Shown here: piece by piece, positions 51,904 to 61,515 of the stretch
How positions within the stretch are numbered: position 1 is the first letter of the stretch
Layout: each line of letters starts with the position of its first letter
Source of the DNA: Myxococcota bacterium
GTDB taxonomy: Bacteria; Myxococcota_A; Bradymonadia; UBA7976; UBA1532
DNA length: 64,000 nucleotides
NCBI GenBank assembly: GCA_023150895.1
Contig: JAKLJY010000003.1
Span: 1 to 64,000, forward strand
Reading direction: 5' to 3'
Translations under genes and position numbers: made by a program
The notes under the pieces: generated by a model
Seen by the model: the letters and a program-made list of their open reading frames with translations, nothing else
Database searches by the model: none
What the model was told of the DNA's origin: nothing

Positions 51904-53205
51904 TCAAGCCAACGTGTAGATGTTCTCCAGCAGGCGGAACTCGCCGAGTTCGTGCATCTTGGAGACCACCTCTGGAAACTCGAGGGGGATGGTCTCGAAG
52001 TCTTCCCGTGCGAGGAACATCAGGAGCGACCGCCGAGAGGCCGTGCACGTCGCAGTGGCCGACGTCTGCCTCAGCAGGGAGATCTCACCGAAGATATCGC
52101 CCTCCCGGAGCCAATTCAGCAGGTGACGCTTGCCGCCCTTGCGCAACGTGACCTGAACGAGCCCGTCCAGGATGATGTAGAGCCCGCGCCCGATCTGGCC
52201 CTCCACGATGATGTCGTCCTCGGCCTCGACCAACATCGTACTGAACCGTGAGAGGAGTTCGGCGCGGCGTTCCTGGGGCAAGACCCGGAATACCGGTGAC
52301 AAGTGCATCAGGTTCTTGACCATGCGGTCGCAGACCTGACGAGACAGCGCGCTCTGGAGCTGTGCGGCATCCGCCCCGAGCTCCGCGAGAATCGTCTTCG
52401 GGAGTTCGAAGAGGTCGACAGGCGTGTCCGCGACGACGGTGGCGACCCGCGGAGACTCCGTGACGAGCGCCATTTCGCCGAAGATCTGCCCCTCACCGAG
52501 CTCGGCGAGCGTCGTCGACGCCCCGTCGGGGCCACGTTTCGTCACCTGCACGCGCCCCGAGATGATCAGGTAGACGGCGCTGCCGGACTCCCCCTCCCGC
52601 GCGAGGACCATGCCCGACGGGACGCGCCGCAGACGAATGGCCCGGAGCACCCGAAGGAACGCGTCGCGCTCGAGCTCGCTGAGGAGCGGGAATCGCGGAA
52701 GGGCAGCCGGGAACTGCACCCCGCGAATGATGTCGGTGCCGCGTCGCTCGAGCTCGAGAATGACATCGTCGAGCGCCTCGGGCAGGTCGCTCATCGAGAC
52801 GTCCCGCTTGGGCAGCGGCATCTCGTAGATCGGCTCGCCCCAATCCGTGGCCGTCTTCCGCGCGTAGTGGTTGGCCAGGATGTTGAGCCCGCGTTCGACC
52901 AGGTTCGGGTCGACCGCGTAGGTCTCGACGAGTTTGAGGGCCCAGAGCGCCCGCACCGGAAAACCGGCGAGCGTGCAGTAGTCGGCGCAGCTGCGCAGCA
53001 TCTTGATGCCGCGTGCGGTCTCACCGATCTCGATCAGGAGCTCTCCGGCCTGGATCCGCAGGCCGAAATCGAGGGGCGCGACGCGAAGGAGCGCCAGCAT
53101 GCGACGCAGGGCCGTTTCGGGATCGGCAGGATTGACGGCGATGGGGGTATCCACGTTGCCCGCAGAGTAGTCGCGGCCCCCGGCCGGAACAACTTTCCTG
53201 GCCAC
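51904..53205 (-). CDS. Protein with tandem cyclic-nucleotide-binding domains
   Basis: 433 aa. The first 170 residues are TPR-like helices. The second part has two cNMP-binding folds: FLRVLRAIRLRRVPSGMVLA, ISGRVQVTKRG, GQIFGEMALVTESPRVATVV, and then IVEGQIGRGLYIILDGLVQV with GDIFGEISLLRQTSATATCT. The phosphate-binding cassette (GEMAL/GEISL with Arg/Thr) is partly conserved. It is cytoplasmic with no effector domain visible and probably acts as an adaptor. Divergent from the receiver-TPR gene with a 53-bp gap. Confidence 0.88.
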   Translation of the reverse strand: MARKVVPAGGRDYSAGNVDTPIAVNPADPETALRRMLALLRVAPLDFGLRIQAGELLIEIGETARGIKMLRSCADYCTLAGFPVRALWALKLVETYAVDPNLVERGLNILANHYARKTATDWGEPIYEMPLPKRDVSMSDLPEALDDVILELERRGTDIIRGVQFPAALPRFPLLSELERDAFLRVLRAIRLRRVPSGMVLAREGESGSAVYLIISGRVQVTKRGPDGASTTLAELGEGQIFGEMALVTESPRVATVVADTPVDLFELPKTILAELGADAAQLQSALSRQVCDRMVKNLMHLSPVFRVLPQERRAELLSRFSTMLVEAEDDIIVEGQIGRGLYIILDGLVQVTLRKGGKRHLLNWLREGDIFGEISLLRQTSATATCTASRRSLLMFLAREDFETIPLEFPEVVSKMHELGEFRLLENIYTLA

Positions 53206-53258
53206 TGCCTGCGCGTTCAGAAGGTGTCTCGGGCGTCGTCAGGGAGTATGCTGTCGAC

Positions 53259-54476
53259 GTGCAACCCGCAGAGTCACGCATGCCGCCCCCGGGGACGCCG
53301 CTGGCCCGCTTCCTCGTGCTCGACACCCTCCAGGTCCTGCGAGGCCTCCTGCCGGCCGCGCTCGAGTCCGTCGGCCCCGTCCGCATGCACTTCGCGAGCA
53401 GCGCCGCCGCTTGGGAGCGGAGCCTGAGTGGGACGAGCGACTTCGACTTCCTGATTGCGGACTGGGACACCTGCGAGGGCGGCGGGCTGGCCCTCGTCCA
53501 CGGCCTGCGCCTGCGGACATCCCTGCGCGAGGCGTCGGTCATCCTGCTCGCCGACCACGTCACCGCCGAGATGCGGGCCCTGATGCCCCTCTATCGAATC
53601 GCGGCCTTCGTCACCAAGCCCTTCTCGGTCGCCGACGTCGCGCTCGCGATCCGCGTCGAACTCGCCCGCCGCCAATCTCCCGACCGCCTCGACCTCTTGC
53701 TCAATCGCGCCTGGCGCCTCCTGGAAGAGGGCTCCGCGCCGAAGGCGCTGCTGGTCTATCAGTGGCTGCGCGGTCTCCACCCCGAGTCCCTCATGGCCCT
53801 CTACGGCGCCGGCGCGGCACTCGGCGCGGTGGGCGAAATCGACACCGGCCTCACGTTGCTCGAGGACGTCGTCTCGGCCTCGCCGCTCTTTCTCGACGCC
53901 TGGAACCGGATGTCGGATCTCGCCGAAACGGACGGCGACGTCATCCGCGCAGAAGCCTTTGCCGAACGCGCTGCCGCCCTGGCTCCCAATGCCCCGGAGG
54001 TCCTGCTCCGGCGAGCCCGGGCGGCCCAGCGAGCCGGGCAGTCGGTCGCCGCCGAGCGACTCCTCCGCGAATGCCTCAAGGCTGCCCCGGAACTCTGGGC
54101 CCCGGCCTTCGAATTGACCGAACTCCTCCTCGCCCAGGACCGGGTCTACGACGCCGCTCGCGTCGTCGATCGCGTGCGTCCCCACCAGAAGGGCCGCATC
54201 GATCTCCTCAACCACCTCGGCGTCGCGTTGCGCCGCAGGGGCCACGTCGCCGCCGCCCGGCAGACCTACGCGCTGGCGTTGGCCGAGGAGCCCCGAAATC
54301 CAGCGCTCCTCTACAATGCCGCGGTGGCCCACCTCACCGCAGGGGACCGCGCCCGGGCACTCGACGATTTGACGGAGGCCGTTCTGATCAGCCCCGAGTT
54401 CGATGCCGCCCGCCGGCTGCTCGAGCGGGTTCAGCGCGGCGAGTCGCCGGCATCGGCCGAACTCGCCCGCCTCTGA
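53259..54476 (+). CDS. Response-regulator-like receiver fused to TPR repeats
   Basis: 405 aa. GTG start at 53259, alternative ATG at 53280. Residues 15-140 fold like a receiver domain: FDFLIADWD (D68 is the likely phosphoacceptor) and FVTKPF with the conserved Lys. The usual acidic pair at the N-terminus is reduced to one Asp (FLVLDTLQ), so phosphorylation is uncertain. Residues about 145-400 are six to seven TPR-like repeats. A TATGCT -10-like element ends seven bases before the GTG, suggesting a leaderless mRNA. Convergent with the lipoprotein one base downstream. Confidence 0.82.
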   Translation: MQPAESRMPPPGTPLARFLVLDTLQVLRGLLPAALESVGPVRMHFASSAAAWERSLSGTSDFDFLIADWDTCEGGGLALVHGLRLRTSLREASVILLADHVTAEMRALMPLYRIAAFVTKPFSVADVALAIRVELARRQSPDRLDLLLNRAWRLLEEGSAPKALLVYQWLRGLHPESLMALYGAGAALGAVGEIDTGLTLLEDVVSASPLFLDAWNRMSDLAETDGDVIRAEAFAERAAALAPNAPEVLLRRARAAQRAGQSVAAERLLRECLKAAPELWAPAFELTELLLAQDRVYDAARVVDRVRPHQKGRIDLLNHLGVALRRRGHVAAARQTYALALAEEPRNPALLYNAAVAHLTAGDRARALDDLTEAVLISPEFDAARRLLERVQRGESPASAELARL

Positions 54477-54477
54477 C

Positions 54478-54903
54478 TCAGCGGAAACCCTCGTTCTTGG
54501 GGGCCTTGACGATGACGAAGACACCGAGCGCGCCGAGTGCCGCGACGCCCGCGGCCACGAGAAGCCCGGTCTTGAGACCGCTGATCTGCTTCACGTTGCC
54601 GGTCTCGATCTGCTCTCGCATGAGGATCTCGCCCTCATCCGGCGCAACGAGCTGATTCGTCGTCATCGTGAAGTTGAACGGGCTGATCGGGTGATACGTC
54701 CCGTCCTTGTCCGTCACGCCGATCTTCGTGTTCTCGGTGACGACGATCTGTTCGGTCTCGGCGGTCGTCACGGTGACGGCGCTCGCGCTGCCGCCCTCCT
54801 GGACTTTTCCGAGTTCGTCCAACGTGATGTTGTAGGTGTTGTAGCAGCCCGCCTGAGTGGCGAGGGCCAGCGCGGCGAACGTGGCGAGTCCCTGACGCAG
54901 CAT
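54478..54903 (-). CDS. Small lipoprotein with C-terminal membrane segment
   Basis: 141 aa. Signal with lipobox TQAGC, then a beta-rich region (YNITLDELGKVQEGG, VVTENTKIGVTDKDGTYHPI) and a hydrophobic segment near residue 113-133 (GLLVAAGVAALGALGVFVIV). The order lipid-anchor plus near-C-terminal membrane helix is odd and implies a looped topology. Divergent from the kinase gene at 55154, with candidate TTTGCA-N18-TATCGT promoter (minus strand, 55007-54978). No family recognised. Confidence 0.72.
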   Translation of the reverse strand: MLRQGLATFAALALATQAGCYNTYNITLDELGKVQEGGSASAVTVTTAETEQIVVTENTKIGVTDKDGTYHPISPFNFTMTTNQLVAPDEGEILMREQIETGNVKQISGLKTGLLVAAGVAALGALGVFVIVKAPKNEGFR

Positions 54904-55054
54904 GTCGGTGGTTCCGCTCCGGGCAACACGTGAACGGTCGGCTCACTCGGGCCCGAGGGCCCTCCGACCGGGGGCGGACGATAACCGACGCGCCTTTTCC
55001 TTGCAAAGTGCAAATCATTGCGCCGTGCGGAACGGGAACCGGACGGGCGGAATC

Positions 55055-55083
55055 TTGCGACCCCCCCGACCCTCTGTTATGGT
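55055..55083 (+). promoter_or_regulatory. Candidate promoter TTGCGA-N17-TATGGT of the kinase gene
   Basis: -35 TTGCGA (55055-55060), 17-bp spacer made of C7 and CTCTGT-type sequence, -10 TATGGT (55078-55083). Start near 55090, leader about 64 bases. Confidence 0.5.
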
Positions 55084-55153
55084 CCGCCGGAGCCGACGGC
55101 CCGGGTGATGCATCGCCCGTGTCTTCGCGGGGAAACGTGGAGGATGCTGCGGA

Positions 55154-56599
55154 ATGGCGGCTTGCCCGAAGTGCCAGAAACCGATCGATGGGCGGCCCAA
55201 CTTCTGCCCCAGCTGCGGTGCGTCGATCACGATCGGCAGCCGACAGGACAACGACGCCCTCATCGGCCGCATCATCGCCAACGACTTCAAAGTCGAGGCG
55301 CTCGTCGGTGAAGGCGCGATGGGCCGGGTCTACCAGGCGCAGCACCTGACGCTGAAGAAGCAGGTCGCGCTCAAGGTCCTGCGCCCCAGCCTCGTCAGCG
55401 ACGCCACGGTCGTCAAACGCTTCGAGCGCGAGGCGCAGGCGGCCAGCCGGCTGAATCACCCGAACTGCATCTCGATCTTCGGGTTCGGTCAGGAGGACGG
55501 CGGCGAACTCCTGTGGATGGCCATGGAGTTCATCAAGGGGCGGGACCTCGGCACCATCATCGCCGAGGATGCTCCCCTGCCCACGGCGCGCATCGTTCAC
55601 ATCATCTCGCAGGTCTGCGACGCCCTCGACGAAGCGCATTCGGCGAACATCATCCACCGCGATCTGAAGCCGGCGAACATCGTCTGCTACAACCATCGGC
55701 GGACGACCGATTTCGTCAAAGTCCTCGACTTCGGCATCGCCAAGATCACGGATCCCGGCTCCGACTATCAGCCCCTCACCCGCGACGGCATCGTCTGCGG
55801 GACCCCGGCCTACATGAGTCCGGAGCAGGTACAGGGTTTTCCCCTCGACAACCGCTCCGACCTCTTCAGCCTCGGGATCATTCTCTACCAGACGATCACC
55901 GGCAACCTCCCGTTCCACGCCGAGTCCGCGGTCGAGGTCGCCACCAAGATCGTCATCGAAGAGCCGCAGCCTCCTTCCCGAGCGCGCCCCGAGTGGTCCT
56001 ACCCGCAGGAACTCGAGGCCATCACGCTCAGGCTGCTCAAGAAGAAGCCCGACGATCGCTTCCGGAACGCGATGGACGTCAAAGCAGCGCTCGAAGCGTG
56101 CATGGAGACGTTGAAGGCGCGGCACGATGTCTCGCTCGAGATGAGTCCGGACGAGGTCGCCGACCTGCTCGCGGGGGATGACGCGCCCGTCGAGGGCGCC
56201 GCGACCCTGCAGCTTTCGACGGACATGATCGCCAAGGCGATGGCGGCCGAAGGGCTCCTCGGCGGCCCGATGCCGCGCACGTCGCAGCCCCCCCGGCCCT
56301 CGCCGAGCGTGGCGCCGACCACGCCCCCAGCGCCGAAGTCGAGCCCGGCGCCGGCCGCGGAGGTCGCCCGCGCGGCCAATCCGGCCTCCGGTGCACACCG
56401 CCTCCCGTCGGCGACACCGAGTCAGGCGACCGCCGCCCGTCGCGATCCGGCCGCACAGTCCAACGCGCTCATGACCGGCCCGACGACGGCTTTCAAGGAC
56501 GCCAACGAGCCGGCGGCACCCAACCGGAACCTGGTCCTGGTCGTCGCCGTGGCCGCAGCCGTCGTCGCCGGCCTCGTGACGTTCCTGGTCCTGCGCTGA
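55154..56599 (+). CDS. Tail-anchored Ser/Thr protein kinase with zinc ribbon
   Basis: 481 aa. C4-x2-C7 and C18-x2-C21 form a zinc ribbon at the N-terminus. The kinase domain (about 45-310) is intact: GEGAMGRVY, K74, HRD 168-170, DFG 192-194, GTPAYMSPEQ. A Pro/Ala/Thr-rich linker of 130 residues ends in a membrane helix (459-480) with only one Arg after it, so the enzyme is tail-anchored with no extracellular sensor. ATG preceded by a GGAGG 11 bases upstream. It should phosphorylate cytoplasmic targets; possible readers are the FHA protein and CHAT/TPR proteins in the window. Convergent with the CHAT-like gene. Confidence 0.92.
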   Translation: MAACPKCQKPIDGRPNFCPSCGASITIGSRQDNDALIGRIIANDFKVEALVGEGAMGRVYQAQHLTLKKQVALKVLRPSLVSDATVVKRFEREAQAASRLNHPNCISIFGFGQEDGGELLWMAMEFIKGRDLGTIIAEDAPLPTARIVHIISQVCDALDEAHSANIIHRDLKPANIVCYNHRRTTDFVKVLDFGIAKITDPGSDYQPLTRDGIVCGTPAYMSPEQVQGFPLDNRSDLFSLGIILYQTITGNLPFHAESAVEVATKIVIEEPQPPSRARPEWSYPQELEAITLRLLKKKPDDRFRNAMDVKAALEACMETLKARHDVSLEMSPDEVADLLAGDDAPVEGAATLQLSTDMIAKAMAAEGLLGGPMPRTSQPPRPSPSVAPTTPPAPKSSPAPAAEVARAANPASGAHRLPSATPSQATAARRDPAAQSNALMTGPTTAFKDANEPAAPNRNLVLVVAVAAAVVAGLVTFLVLR

Positions 56600-56783
56600 A
56601 GGGGCGTCCGCGCCGTCCTCCGAGCGGCGTGCCAGGCAGCACCAGTGGGCGTGCGGATGTACGGCACCTGGGACGGCTCGTGGCTGTCGCCGAGGTACCG
56701 CCCAAGCGGTCGGGGGTCCCCGTTGCGCAGCGGCTCGGGATGGCTCGACCCGCGGAGCCGGCGGGCGAGTCTCTGGCAGGCGT

Positions 56784-59759
56784 TCAGTCGCGCTCGGCCG
56801 TGAAGAGCTCGTAGGCGGACCAGAGTCGCACCGGCAGTCGTGCCCGGATGGCTGCCCGCCGGGTCGCGGCCAGGGCCGCCGCCAGGTCCCTGGGCCCCGT
56901 CGCGCTCGCCGAAGCGCGGGCGAGTTCGAAAAGGAACTCGCCCTCTTCGTCGACCGAGAACTGGCGCGCCAGGACGCCGCCCCGGACGCCACCGAGCAGC
57001 GAGCCGACGACCTGGCGCCCGGCCGGCCCGTCGATGGGTCCGAAGAGCATGACGGCGACCGCCCCTGCGGCGCGCAGGGCGGCCGTGACCTCGGCGACCG
57101 GTGTCGCGGGCGCATCCTCGCGCAGGGCGAGCGTGGCGCCCGGGCCGAGTTCGGCGACGACGTGGACGAAACGCGCCGGCCCGAGGGTCTCGACGAGGCG
57201 GTCGGAGTGGAGGTCGTCGCCCGTCGCGACCGAAACGGCCTCGTAGAGGCCGCCCCGCTCCAGGACGCTCAACCGGAGATCTCGGCCCGTCGCGTGATCA
57301 CCGGCGATGACGGCCCGCGCGGGCAACTCGACCCCCTCGCCCGAAGGCGGACGGAGCGGGGCATGCCGCGCGACGGACAGTTCGAAGCGCTCGCACAGGA
57401 AATTCTCGCCGAGAAGCACGGAGAACGGCAGCGACCAGAGCGGCCCGTCCGGGACGATCTGCAGCGCGACGACGCCCTCGAGGGCCCCCATCGCCGGACG
57501 AACGAGGAGCGAGAACAGCGCCTGCGCACACCCGAGGAAGTCCTTGCGGTGGTCCTCCCCGGCCCGTACCAGGCGGAGGCACTCTGCGATCTGGCCCTGG
57601 AGTTCGGCTGTCCCGGCCCCAATCCGGACGACCCGCGGCGGCGTGCCGTCCGATCGTTGCACGAATGCCAGCGTGCCGTTCGGCGCAACGCGATAGGAGA
57701 GCACCGCGGCGTCTGAATCGAGGCCGACGTGGGCACCGGTGCCGGGGCGCCCGAGCGCCTGCAGGCGTTCCACCACGGTCGCGGGCGGCACCTCGGCGCC
57801 GAGGCCGCGCCGCCGCCGGCTTTCGAAGTCTGCGCGATGCCAGGCACGGACCTCGGTCGACAGCTCCGGTTCGACGAAGACGGGCTCGTCCTCGACGCAC
57901 CGGCGGCGCTCCGCGACGCACAACTGATGGAGCAGGGCGGACTTGCCATCGGACAGGAGTCGCTCGATGAAGGGTTCGATCGACTGGCGGCGCGGCACGG
58001 GCACACACACGTCGAAGTCGCTGCCGGCGTCCGGGACGTCCCCCGGTCGGCTCGCTTCGGCGAATCGCCTCAGATGGACGTCCATGCGGCCCGCATCCGC
58101 CGACGTGTCGTGCCAGGCCAGCGCCGCCGCGAGCTCGCAGGTACGCCGGACTTCGCCGGCCGCCCCGCGCGCCGCCTCGGCGGCGGCGAGGCTGAAGCCG
58201 GCGGGGGCTGCCGGTCGCTGCACCGGATCGAGGGCGGCCTGGCGGGCGCGATACAGCAGCGCGCAGGCAAGCGCCTGCGGCTCCTGGAGGACGGTCGCAA
58301 GTTCGACCGCTCGATCGGCGGCGCCCGATTCTCCGAGCCGCGCCCGGGTCAGCTCGACCCACAGGAGCGCCGACTGGTGGGCCGCCGCAGGCAGATAGAC
58401 CCGCGCGAGCGCGAGCAGGTCGCGCGCGAGGGCCGCCGTGAAACGCGCTTCGGTCTCGTTCGTCGACCACTGGACCCGGGCGAGGCCCGCCAGCGCCCGA
58501 GCCACCCACGGCAGACGGTCCGCGCCGTCCTCGGCGATCGACTCTCCAATCAGGTGGGCGAGATCCACCGCACGCCCGGCCCGGGTGGCCCCCGGCAACG
58601 AGACCTCCGCAGCGTCCGTGTAGAAACGAACGGCACGGGCAGCGTCGTCGTCCCGCTCGGCGAGATCCCCGGCCGCCAGCAGAAGGCGCGCGGAGACCGT
58701 GACGTCGCTGTACGCACATCGCTGGGCCCGGCTCAGGAAGGGCGTCAGCGCCGCCTGGGCGTCGGTCGGCTGGCCGCACTGGCGATGCGCCAGCGCCCGC
58801 CACAACGCGCAGTGCGCCTCGACCTCGGCGTCCTCGGCATTGCCCCCCCCGCGGACGCGACGGACGTGGATCCGGTCGACCACACGCGCCGCCAACGCGA
58901 TGACGTGTTGCCATTGCGCCCGCGCAAGCCGCTCGCGTCCGGGCTCGCGGGACAGCCCCGCGGCAAGCGCTGCGTGCAACTCCAGGGACGTCCGGAGTCG
59001 CCGTTCGAGGGGCAGACCCGGGGTGTATTCGAGACGCTCGGGCAGCCCCCCCTCCTCGAGGCGCAAGAGTCCGATCTGCAATTCGGCGGCGAGGCCGGGC
59101 GCACAGGTCCGGGCACGCTCGAAGGCGAGCCCGAGCGCTTGATGGGCTGCACCGCGGTCGCCGGCGTCCCAATGCCGCCGGCCGGTCTCGACGAGTGCGA
59201 GCGCCTCGTCGACCGCGCCGGGTTCCGGCTCTGCGGGTTGGAGCGCCTGGAGCAGACCGGGTCCCGGCTGCGAGAGCAGGACCCGGGCCGCGTCGACCGG
59301 CTCGAGCATTGCCAACGCAACGGGCGACATCTCGGGGAACGTCTCGCCCGCAAACGCGTCGGCCGCAGACGGTGGCCGCGGCGCCGCGAACTGAAGCGCA
59401 GCCCGAGTCAGGCGCGCCTCGATCTCCGGCTCGAGGCCCCGCAGGGCCGCCGGAAGCAGTCGCAACACCCCTTCTGCCACCTGGACGACCGTCGCGGAGG
59501 CAGGCGGCGCCACGGCACCGAGGGCCTCCGCGAGCGCCGCGACGGCGCGGGGTACGAGCGCACGCTCGTCGGCCTCGACGGCCGCCAGCACGCGGTTGTA
59601 TCGCAGCGCGACGAGGCCTTCGACGAACCCGAAGCGCGCGTACGTCCCCTCGATGGACTCCCAGCCCCGCTGTGCCTCGGCGAGCTGCCCCCGGGCGAAG
59701 GCCTCCTGCGCACGGGCCTTTTCGCGATCGAGCGTGTCGAGATCCATGGGCGGGCTCAT
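56784..59759 (-). CDS. Large TPR protein with degenerate CHAT-like domain
   Basis: 991 aa from the ATG at 59759, which overlaps the upstream gene stop (ATGA). The first 600 residues are TPR-like helices. The last 330 resemble a CHAT caspase-like fold: VALQIVPDGPLWSLPFSVLL is the family signature. But the catalytic His region reads ARFVHVVAELGPG where VHLATHG-type is expected, and the Cys region VAVMLFGPIDG lacks the Cys. So a protease role is unlikely. CHAT-TPR proteins often take part in caspase-like immune or cell-death circuits; here only the fold is kept. Not in view of any gasdermin or other effector. Confidence 0.75.
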   Translation of the reverse strand: MSPPMDLDTLDREKARAQEAFARGQLAEAQRGWESIEGTYARFGFVEGLVALRYNRVLAAVEADERALVPRAVAALAEALGAVAPPASATVVQVAEGVLRLLPAALRGLEPEIEARLTRAALQFAAPRPPSAADAFAGETFPEMSPVALAMLEPVDAARVLLSQPGPGLLQALQPAEPEPGAVDEALALVETGRRHWDAGDRGAAHQALGLAFERARTCAPGLAAELQIGLLRLEEGGLPERLEYTPGLPLERRLRTSLELHAALAAGLSREPGRERLARAQWQHVIALAARVVDRIHVRRVRGGGNAEDAEVEAHCALWRALAHRQCGQPTDAQAALTPFLSRAQRCAYSDVTVSARLLLAAGDLAERDDDAARAVRFYTDAAEVSLPGATRAGRAVDLAHLIGESIAEDGADRLPWVARALAGLARVQWSTNETEARFTAALARDLLALARVYLPAAAHQSALLWVELTRARLGESGAADRAVELATVLQEPQALACALLYRARQAALDPVQRPAAPAGFSLAAAEAARGAAGEVRRTCELAAALAWHDTSADAGRMDVHLRRFAEASRPGDVPDAGSDFDVCVPVPRRQSIEPFIERLLSDGKSALLHQLCVAERRRCVEDEPVFVEPELSTEVRAWHRADFESRRRRGLGAEVPPATVVERLQALGRPGTGAHVGLDSDAAVLSYRVAPNGTLAFVQRSDGTPPRVVRIGAGTAELQGQIAECLRLVRAGEDHRKDFLGCAQALFSLLVRPAMGALEGVVALQIVPDGPLWSLPFSVLLGENFLCERFELSVARHAPLRPPSGEGVELPARAVIAGDHATGRDLRLSVLERGGLYEAVSVATGDDLHSDRLVETLGPARFVHVVAELGPGATLALREDAPATPVAEVTAALRAAGAVAVMLFGPIDGPAGRQVVGSLLGGVRGGVLARQFSVDEEGEFLFELARASASATGPRDLAAALAATRRAAIRARLPVRLWSAYELFTAERD

Positions 59760-60331
59760 GCGTCCTCTCCACCGGCGGCGCGCGCGTCGATGGCGCGTCG
59801 GAGTTCGGTCGGGTTCACGGCAGCCATGGCTTCCGGGTGATCGGGGCAGATTTCGAGCACCGCCCGCCAGGCGGCCTCCGCCTCGTCGAGCGCGCCGAGC
59901 GCGGTCTGCGCCACGGCCCGACCGACCCGTGCCTCGACGTCGTCGGGACACAGCGCGAGGATGGCCTGCCAGCGCGCAAGCGCGGCGGCGGGATTCGCTG
60001 CGGCATGCTCCTGCGCCACGACGCGATACAGGAGGACCTGCTCTGCGAGGCTCGGCACGTGGACGGGAGCGAGTCCGAGGGCGCGGAGGCGCCCCGTCGT
60101 CAAAGACGCATTCGGTTGTGTGTCGAACAGCGCCGGCGGCTCTCCGGGGGGCGCTGACGCCGGTTCGGGGGCCAGGAAGCTGAAGGCACCGGCGGCGGGC
60201 GGCCGGTCGCCCGCCGCGTCCGGCATGGGCGGCCCGCCCACGCCATCGACGAGCTCGTCGGACACCTCGACGGTCGTCGTCGCGTCCTTGCGACGGAACA
60301 GGGCGTTCCACCATCTCTGTTTCCCAGCCAC
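59756..60331 (-). CDS. TPR-type protein coupled to the CHAT-like gene
   Basis: 191 aa. GTG at 60331 with GGGAGG seven bases upstream. N-terminal basic Trp-containing patch (VAGKQRWWNALFRRKD), a Pro/Ala-rich linker, and a C-terminal TPR pair (LARWQAILALCPDDVEARVG, LDEAEAAWRAVLEICPDHPEA). The stop overlaps the CHAT-like start (ATGA), so the two are made together and likely form a complex. Divergent from the methyltransferase gene. Confidence 0.7.
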   Translation of the reverse strand: MAGKQRWWNALFRRKDATTTVEVSDELVDGVGGPPMPDAAGDRPPAAGAFSFLAPEPASAPPGEPPALFDTQPNASLTTGRLRALGLAPVHVPSLAEQVLLYRVVAQEHAAANPAAALARWQAILALCPDDVEARVGRAVAQTALGALDEAEAAWRAVLEICPDHPEAMAAVNPTELRRAIDARAAGGEDA

Positions 60332-60513
60332 GCACGCCTCCCGGCACCGATGTCGACGGGCGGATTCAACACGGATGAGCGCACTTTCACAACACACTTT
60401 CCCGTGTGGCATCGCCGAGTTGGATTGCGTAGCATCCCGCGGCCCGCGGTCGGCCCCCGACGAGCGGACTCCACTGACTGACGCCCTGACCCCTGGTTCG
60501 ATGAGGAGCAAGC

Positions 60514-61515
60514 ATGGCCCCCGATCCGACGTCCCTGATCGAGTTGGCGACCGCGTACTGGGGCAGCGCCACGCTGATCGCCGCCGTCCGCCTCAAGGTG
60601 CCCACCGCGTTGTCGGCGGCCCCTCGCACGGCCGCCGAGGTCGCCGCGGCGATCGGCGCCGATCCGGTCGCGACGGACGCGCTGCTCGCCGGGCTCGTCG
60701 CGCTGCGACTCGCCGTCAAGGTCGATGCTGAGCGGTTCGCCAATGCCCCGTCCGCGGATGCGTTCCTGGTCGAGGGACGCCCCGGATACCTCGGACCGGC
60801 GCTGCTCTACAACGGCGACGTCTACCCGCTCTGGGCACGCCTCGACACCGTCGTCCGGACCGGGCACGTCGACTCCGCCCCGGACGCGTACCTCGGCGAC
60901 GACGCCCAGCGGACGCGCAACTTCGTCTACGGGATGCACCATCGCGCCCTCGGCGTGGGTCGGGCCGTGGCAGCCTGCATCGACCTCGCCGGACGACGAC
61001 GTCTGGCGGACATCGGCGGCGGCCCCGGCACGTATGCGTCCCTGCTGACGGAGAAGACGCCCGGGCTGACCGCCTTCGTCCTCGACCTTCCGGGTGTCGT
61101 GGCCATCGCCCGCGAAATCGTGGCCTCGCTCGGCGCGAGCGATCGGGTCACCTGCACGCCGTTCGACTACTACGCCGATGCCCTGCCCGGCCGTTTCGAC
61201 GCCGCACTGATTTCCGGCGTGCTGCACCGAGAGCAGCCCGACGGCGTCCGGGCCATCTTCGCCAAAGTCGCCGCAGCCACGGAGCCGGGCGCCGTCCTCT
61301 ACATCAGCGACGTCATGCTCGACGACGACCGGGCCGGACCGCTCTTCGCCACGATGTTCGCGCTCAACATGCGGGTCCTCGCCCACGACGGGCGCTGCCA
61401 CAGCGTTGCCGAGCAGCGCGCCTGGCTCGGCGAGGTCGGCTTCGAGGTCACCGAGGTCCGGCGCCTGCCCGCGCCCATCCACTACACCGTGATCCGCGCG
61501 GAGAAACGGACATGA
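60514..61515 (+). CDS. SAM-dependent O-methyltransferase family protein
   Basis: 333 aa. GAGGAG eight bases before the ATG. The N-terminal winged-helix-like part (about 1-110) is as in plant-type and hydroxyneurosporene O-methyltransferases. Motif I ADIGGGPGTYASLL binds SAM; FVLDLPGVV and FDAALISGVLHREQPDGV include the general-base His. It probably methylates a hydroxyl group of a small metabolite; substrate unknown. ATGA overlap with the downstream lipoprotein gene. Confidence 0.88.
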   Translation: MAPDPTSLIELATAYWGSATLIAAVRLKVPTALSAAPRTAAEVAAAIGADPVATDALLAGLVALRLAVKVDAERFANAPSADAFLVEGRPGYLGPALLYNGDVYPLWARLDTVVRTGHVDSAPDAYLGDDAQRTRNFVYGMHHRALGVGRAVAACIDLAGRRRLADIGGGPGTYASLLTEKTPGLTAFVLDLPGVVAIAREIVASLGASDRVTCTPFDYYADALPGRFDAALISGVLHREQPDGVRAIFAKVAAATEPGAVLYISDVMLDDDRAGPLFATMFALNMRVLAHDGRCHSVAEQRAWLGEVGFEVTEVRRLPAPIHYTVIRAEKRT

